From CAYWEM01 sp964457225 (GTDB taxonomy: Bacteria > Acidobacteriota > Aminicenantia > UBA2199): a DNA stretch of 64,000 nucleotides. The DNA lies in NCBI GenBank assembly GCA_964457225.1, contig CAYWEM010000007.1:97385-161384 (forward strand). The letters run 5' to 3'. Position 1 is the first letter of the stretch. Every line of letters begins with the position of its first letter. Positions 60,805 through 64,000 of this stretch are shown here, one piece after another. Made by a program: the position numbers and the translations under genes. Under the pieces are notes generated by a model, which was not told the origin of the DNA, did no database searches, and worked only from the letters and a program-made list of their open reading frames with translations.

Positions 60805-63075
60805 ATGCTGAAATCCCTGGATCGCTACCTGCTGAAAGAGATCGCCGCCCCCTTCGGCCTGGGCCTGATGGTCTATACTTTCACCCTGCTGATCCACAAC
60901 GTGCTGATCCTGGCCGAGACCCTGGTTTCACGCGGAGCAACCCTGGGCACCATCATGCAGATCTTCGGCTACATGCTGCCGGATCTTCTTTCTTTCACAG
61001 TGCCCATGTCCACCCTGATGGGAGTACTGGCCGGGTTGAGCCGCATGGGCGCGGACAGTGAAATCATCGCCCTGCGGACCATGGGCGTGAGCAATGGCCG
61101 TGTTTTCAAGCCGCTGATGCTTTTCGCACTGCTCACCTGGATGATGTCTTCCTGGCTGATCATGTACCTGGCTCCGGAGGCCAATTACCGGCTGAACCAG
61201 TTGGTAACCCGGATTTTCTTTTCCCAGGCCGTCTCCCAGATCAAGCCGGGTCAGTTTTACCTGCAGTTCCCCCAGTACGTGCTTTATTTCAGGGATACCG
61301 GGCCCGCCCAGGGGGAATGGCGGGACGTCTTGCTTTATTCCACCCGTTCAGCCGAGGACGACACCCTGATCCTGGCAAGTTCAGCCCGGTTTATGGCTTC
61401 CGACGACGAGGAACAGGGGCACCTGCTGGTGCTGGAAAACGGCCTGGTGCATTCCCACAAAAAGAAGGATCCCCGGAACTATACCCAAACCAGGTTCGGC
61501 CGCAAAATTGAGAAACTGCCGACCCTGCTGCCGCTGAAACAGTCCCGCCGCAGCACCCAACTGGTTTTTCCGGAATTACTGCGCCGCTACCGCCAGGAAC
61601 CGTCCGACCAGAGCCTGGCTACCGAGTTTCACCGGAAATTCGCCCAGCCTTTTTCCTGCCTGATCCTGGCCCTGCTGGGGTTGGCCCTGGGCCTGGTTTA
61701 CCGCAAGGGAGGCAGAACTTCCGGTTTTATCCTGTCGCTGGGTTTCATTTTCCTTTACTACCTGGTGGCTACCAGCGGCCGCAACCTGGTGCTGAAAGGC
61801 TCGATTTCGCCCTTGCTCGGGGAATGGCTGGCCAATTTCTTCCTGCTGGCTGTGGCCCTGTTTTTTACCCGGCGGGCTTTCCGCGGCGAGCGTTCCGCTC
61901 CGCCCCGGCGGGTCGTCCTGCGGGTGCTGATCAGGCGGCCTTCCAGATCCGGGATTGATTTCATGCGGAGATTGACGGGGCGCATCCCGGGACTGAAAAT
62001 CATCGACCGCTATGTCATGGGGCGATTCGCGGCTATCTTCGGCCTGGTTTTTTTCTCACTGCTGATGGTTTTTTACATAGTCACGCTGGTGGAAATGCTG
62101 GGCGAAATCATGGAAAACCAGGTGCCTTTCATATACCTGCTGCGCTACATGTATCATTTCACTCCGCAGATGATCGGATACGCTCTGCCGGTAAGCGTCT
62201 TAATGGCCGTTTTATTGACCTTTTCCCTGATGAGCAAGAACAACGAGGTGGTCGCGGTCAAGGTAAGCGGGATCAGCCTGTACCGACTGGCCCTGCCCAG
62301 TGTCATTCTCGGCCTGTTCTTTTCCTTTTTCTTTTTCTGGATGCAGGAAAAAGTGATTCACAAGTCGAATCGCCTGGCTTTCGAACTGCGTGACGTGATC
62401 ATGAACCGGAGACCACAGCAAAGCGAATTTGAAATGCAGCGTAACTGGGTGCTGGGCCGGGGCGGGGAAATCTTTTTCTACGATTTCTTTGAAAAAGAGC
62501 GGGGTCGTTTCGAAAACTTCAACTTGATTCACCTGGCCGATGACTTTTCCCTGCTTCGCCGCGTCCAGGCCGACACCGCTTACTGGAAAGACGAAAAAAG
62601 CCTGAATCTTGAAGATGCGTTTGTTCGTGAATTTACCGACAACCTGCCGCTCTCTTTTTCAACTCATCGGAGTACAGTTCTGCCCCTCGAGGAGGGACCC
62701 GAGTTCTTCCGGCAGAAAATACTGCTGGCCGACAACCTAAACATCGCCGAACTGCGTGACTACCTGGAGTATTTACGGGAAAACCGGCGCCGCACCGAGC
62801 GTTACGAGGCCCAGTTGTACGCCAAGTACGCCTTTCCTTTTTCCGTGCTGGTCATGGCCCTGATCGCCGTGCCTTTTTCCTTCAAAATGGGACGGCATGG
62901 AGCTCTTTACGGCATCGGCATTGCCGTGATGGTTTCCATGGTCTTCTGGACCCTGGTCGGGCTGGCCAATGCCCTGGGAGCCAGCGGCGCGCTCCCGCCC
63001 CTGTTGTCGGCCCTGGCGCCCTACCTGCTCTTCGCTTTTACTTCGCTTTTTTTCACCCTGAGCCTGAAAACCTGA
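60805..63075 (+). CDS. Fused LptF-LptG-type permease (two YjgP/YjgQ domains)
   Basis: A 756-residue inner-membrane protein with two complete YjgP/YjgQ modules. Module 1 (about 1-370) begins LDRYLLKEIAAPFGLGL and has TVPMSTLMGVLAGLSRMGAD; module 2 (about 397-756) begins IIDRYVMGRFAAIFGLVF with ALPVSVLMAVLLTFSLMSKN. Each has 6 membrane helices around a periplasmic beta-jellyroll. In E. coli LptF and LptG are separate proteins that with LptB pull lipopolysaccharide from the inner membrane; here both halves are one chain. A GATAAT box (60791-60796) ends 8 bases before the ATG, again a near-leaderless layout. No lptB/lptA/lptC is adjacent. Confidence 0.9.
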   Translation: MLKSLDRYLLKEIAAPFGLGLMVYTFTLLIHNVLILAETLVSRGATLGTIMQIFGYMLPDLLSFTVPMSTLMGVLAGLSRMGADSEIIALRTMGVSNGRVFKPLMLFALLTWMMSSWLIMYLAPEANYRLNQLVTRIFFSQAVSQIKPGQFYLQFPQYVLYFRDTGPAQGEWRDVLLYSTRSAEDDTLILASSARFMASDDEEQGHLLVLENGLVHSHKKKDPRNYTQTRFGRKIEKLPTLLPLKQSRRSTQLVFPELLRRYRQEPSDQSLATEFHRKFAQPFSCLILALLGLALGLVYRKGGRTSGFILSLGFIFLYYLVATSGRNLVLKGSISPLLGEWLANFFLLAVALFFTRRAFRGERSAPPRRVVLRVLIRRPSRSGIDFMRRLTGRIPGLKIIDRYVMGRFAAIFGLVFFSLLMVFYIVTLVEMLGEIMENQVPFIYLLRYMYHFTPQMIGYALPVSVLMAVLLTFSLMSKNNEVVAVKVSGISLYRLALPSVILGLFFSFFFFWMQEKVIHKSNRLAFELRDVIMNRRPQQSEFEMQRNWVLGRGGEIFFYDFFEKERGRFENFNLIHLADDFSLLRRVQADTAYWKDEKSLNLEDAFVREFTDNLPLSFSTHRSTVLPLEEGPEFFRQKILLADNLNIAELRDYLEYLRENRRRTERYEAQLYAKYAFPFSVLVMALIAVPFSFKMGRHGALYGIGIAVMVSMVFWTLVGLANALGASGALPPLLSALAPYLLFAFTSLFFTLSLKT

Positions 63076-63092
63076 TCCCCAAGCCTTTTTCA

Positions 63093-63347
63093 TTATCTCG
63101 CTGCGGTGATGACTTCGGCGTGAAGCTTCAGGCCCAAGGCTTTCAAGATTTTTAATACCGTGTCAAAACTGGGTGTTCGTTCCCCGGAAAGAGCTTTATA
63201 TAAACTTTCTCTCGACAATCCAGTATCTTGGGCTATCTGGCTCATGCCTTTGGCTTTTGCAATGTCTCCAATGGCTTTGGCGATGAAGGCCGCATCTCCG
63301 AAAAATACCAGTTTGAAAAATATCTCGAACCCGGTAATGCCGCCCGC
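63093..63347 (-). pseudogene. HigA-like antitoxin remnant (5' end missing)
   Basis: The minus-strand frame 63347-63093 encodes GDAAFIAKAIGDIAKAKGM, then SQIAQDTGLSRESLYKALSG and a tail ending KALGLKLHAEVITAAR: the C-terminal half of an addiction-module antidote (HTH, HigA-like). The usual N-terminal ~45 residues are absent; the frame closes at TGA 63350 and the only ATG is internal (63245), leaving 50 residues. The upstream sequence instead belongs to the opposite-strand remnant, so the two broken genes are joined near 63300-63315. It might still be translated as a short HTH peptide. Confidence 0.7.
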
Positions 63348-63883
63348 TCAATCAAACTTGATCTGCTAACCGGCCCGGCGGAATGCTTCCAGGGTACTGT
63401 TGTAAAAACCGATCAGCGCCGGGCCCGGCCCAATCCATCGGTAGGAATTCATGCGCATCCGGTTGCTGAAGCCCTGACCCTGGAAGAAGGTTTGCTCCCG
63501 GTAACTCTGAAGAACAGGGGGCAGGTGAACCCTGGGCAGGTGTGGTCTTATTGCCCACGCCATTCACCTATCTCATGATGAAACTCTTTGCCTTCAGGGA
63601 TAGATTCCCCGATCAAAACAAGGCCTTTGGACAGTATCATGCCCTTGATCTATACACCATCCTGGCCACCTGCCTTGAAGAGGAATGGGATCTGGCCTGC
63701 GCACTCAGAGACCGTTATCGCAATGATCCCCGGGTCCGGGAAGCCGGCTGTATCGTGAAGGATTACTTTGTAAACAAGGATAGTCCGGGAAGTTTGCGTC
63801 TGAGAGAAAGCCCATATTATCGAAAAGAATTACAGCTCGATGATTTTCTGTCCGCGCTGCACCAGCTTTTTAAGCCATGCTGA
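63312..63883 (+). pseudogene. Frameshifted AbiEii/nucleotidyltransferase-like remnant
   Basis: Two frames give one protein-like run: frame A from 63312 (FEKYLEPGNAARSIKLDLLT and on to HAHPVAEALTLEEGLLPVTL) and frame B from about 63538 (VVLLPTPFTYLMMKLFAFRDR, HALDLYTILATCLEEEW, ending FKPC). A single-base shift at about 63525-63542 joins them. From memory this resembles uncharacterised nucleotidyltransferase-type (AbiEii-like) proteins, moderately confident. The N-terminal catalytic part is missing and its start abuts the antitoxin remnant. So it looks like a decayed gene. Confidence 0.6.
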
Positions 63884-64000
63884 AAGACTTTCAGAAAGTA
63901 TTAACCATTTTTCTGCTGCTGATCAGGCCGGAGATAAAAAAAGACCAGGAAAAACTCAATGAAATAGTTTCCACCTGGTTTAAAGCGCCCAATCCGGCTT
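63877..64000 (+). CDS. Partial ORF at window edge, unknown
   Basis: ATG 63877 opens a frame (LKDFQKVLTIFLLLIRPEIK, then a charged segment KKDQEKLNEIV) running off the window after 41 residues. It overlaps the stop of the preceding remnant by 7 bases in another frame. A short hydrophobic stretch near residues 8-16 is visible; no family can be named from this. Confidence 0.35.
   Translation, partial: MLKDFQKVLTIFLLLIRPEIKKDQEKLNEIVSTWFKAPNPA

Noticed and set aside
63228..63578. Plus-strand frame as an intact 116-residue gene
   Set aside because: Its first ~28 codons are antisense to the antitoxin remnant, and its last part is out of frame with the continuing homologous sequence; described as a frameshifted remnant instead.

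Overview
The window is a gene-dense bacterial chromosome segment (roughly mid-to-high-50s % GC by eye), about 56 protein genes plus one tRNA. It is clearly Gram-negative: it has a TonB-dependent receptor, outer-membrane barrels, an RND exporter with a LolA-like partner, a LptF/LptG-type permease and lipoprotein/Sec signals. A TonB receptor with a carboxypeptidase-regulatory domain, a secreted GH92 mannosidase, a membrane Na+-decarboxylase operon, paired M16 peptidases and short leader regions suggest an anaerobic, polymer- or peptide-fermenting lineage such as Candidatus Aminicenantes/Acidobacteriota-type bacteria. The phylum is an inference only.

Layout. 1-8.1 kb: argS (cut by the window edge) with a histidine phosphatase; a FapA/DUF342 protein; a minus-strand operon for a biotin-dependent Na+-pumping decarboxylase (carboxyltransferase, gamma, biotin carrier, beta) ending in glutamate formimidoyltransferase. 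8.1-18 kb: a hybrid histidine kinase; a TetR-controlled operon of RND exporter, LolA-like protein, outer-membrane barrel and DUF2147 protein; a chemoreceptor with no ligand domain. 17.9-25.6 kb: C39-like and N-formylglutamate amidohydrolase-like proteins, a large Ser/Thr kinase, a 1.1-kb inverted-repeat element carrying an NTF2-like gene, a deaminase plus P-loop kinase pair, coaD and an HU-like protein. 25.6-35.4 kb: one long overlapping operon, dprA-topA-trmFO-xer-ybhN-envC-S41-yibQ. 35.5-42.3 kb: acyl-CoA ligase, a TPR-ClpA/B-like unfoldase, and the convergent lipoprotein-fabH-DUF2007 group. 42.4-50.4 kb: dnaK, purB, a repeat-rich protein, a small barrel, the TonB receptor. 50.6-60.8 kb: GH92, pyrK-pyrD, a tiny basic ORF, asnS, two M16 peptidases, a thiamine-binding protein, initiator tRNA, a radical SAM activase-like protein. 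60.8-64 kb: a fused LptF-LptG permease, then a decayed toxin-antitoxin-like region at the edge.

Points worth attention. (1) At least five genes have a good sigma70-type promoter whose -10 box ends 6-10 bases before the start codon, so their mRNAs should be leaderless or nearly so. (2) The NTF2-like gene is bounded by 30-bp inverted repeats (27/30 identical), inside an exact 29-bp direct repeat, one copy of which supplies the -35 box of the neighbouring deaminase gene. (3) EnvC-like and S41-like proteins in one operon both lack catalytic residues. (4) Several unusual architectures occur: a beta decarboxylase subunit with a secreted duplicated N-terminal domain, a TPR-headed Clp ATPase, and a LptF-LptG fusion. 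No rRNA, CRISPR array or complete transposase was seen.
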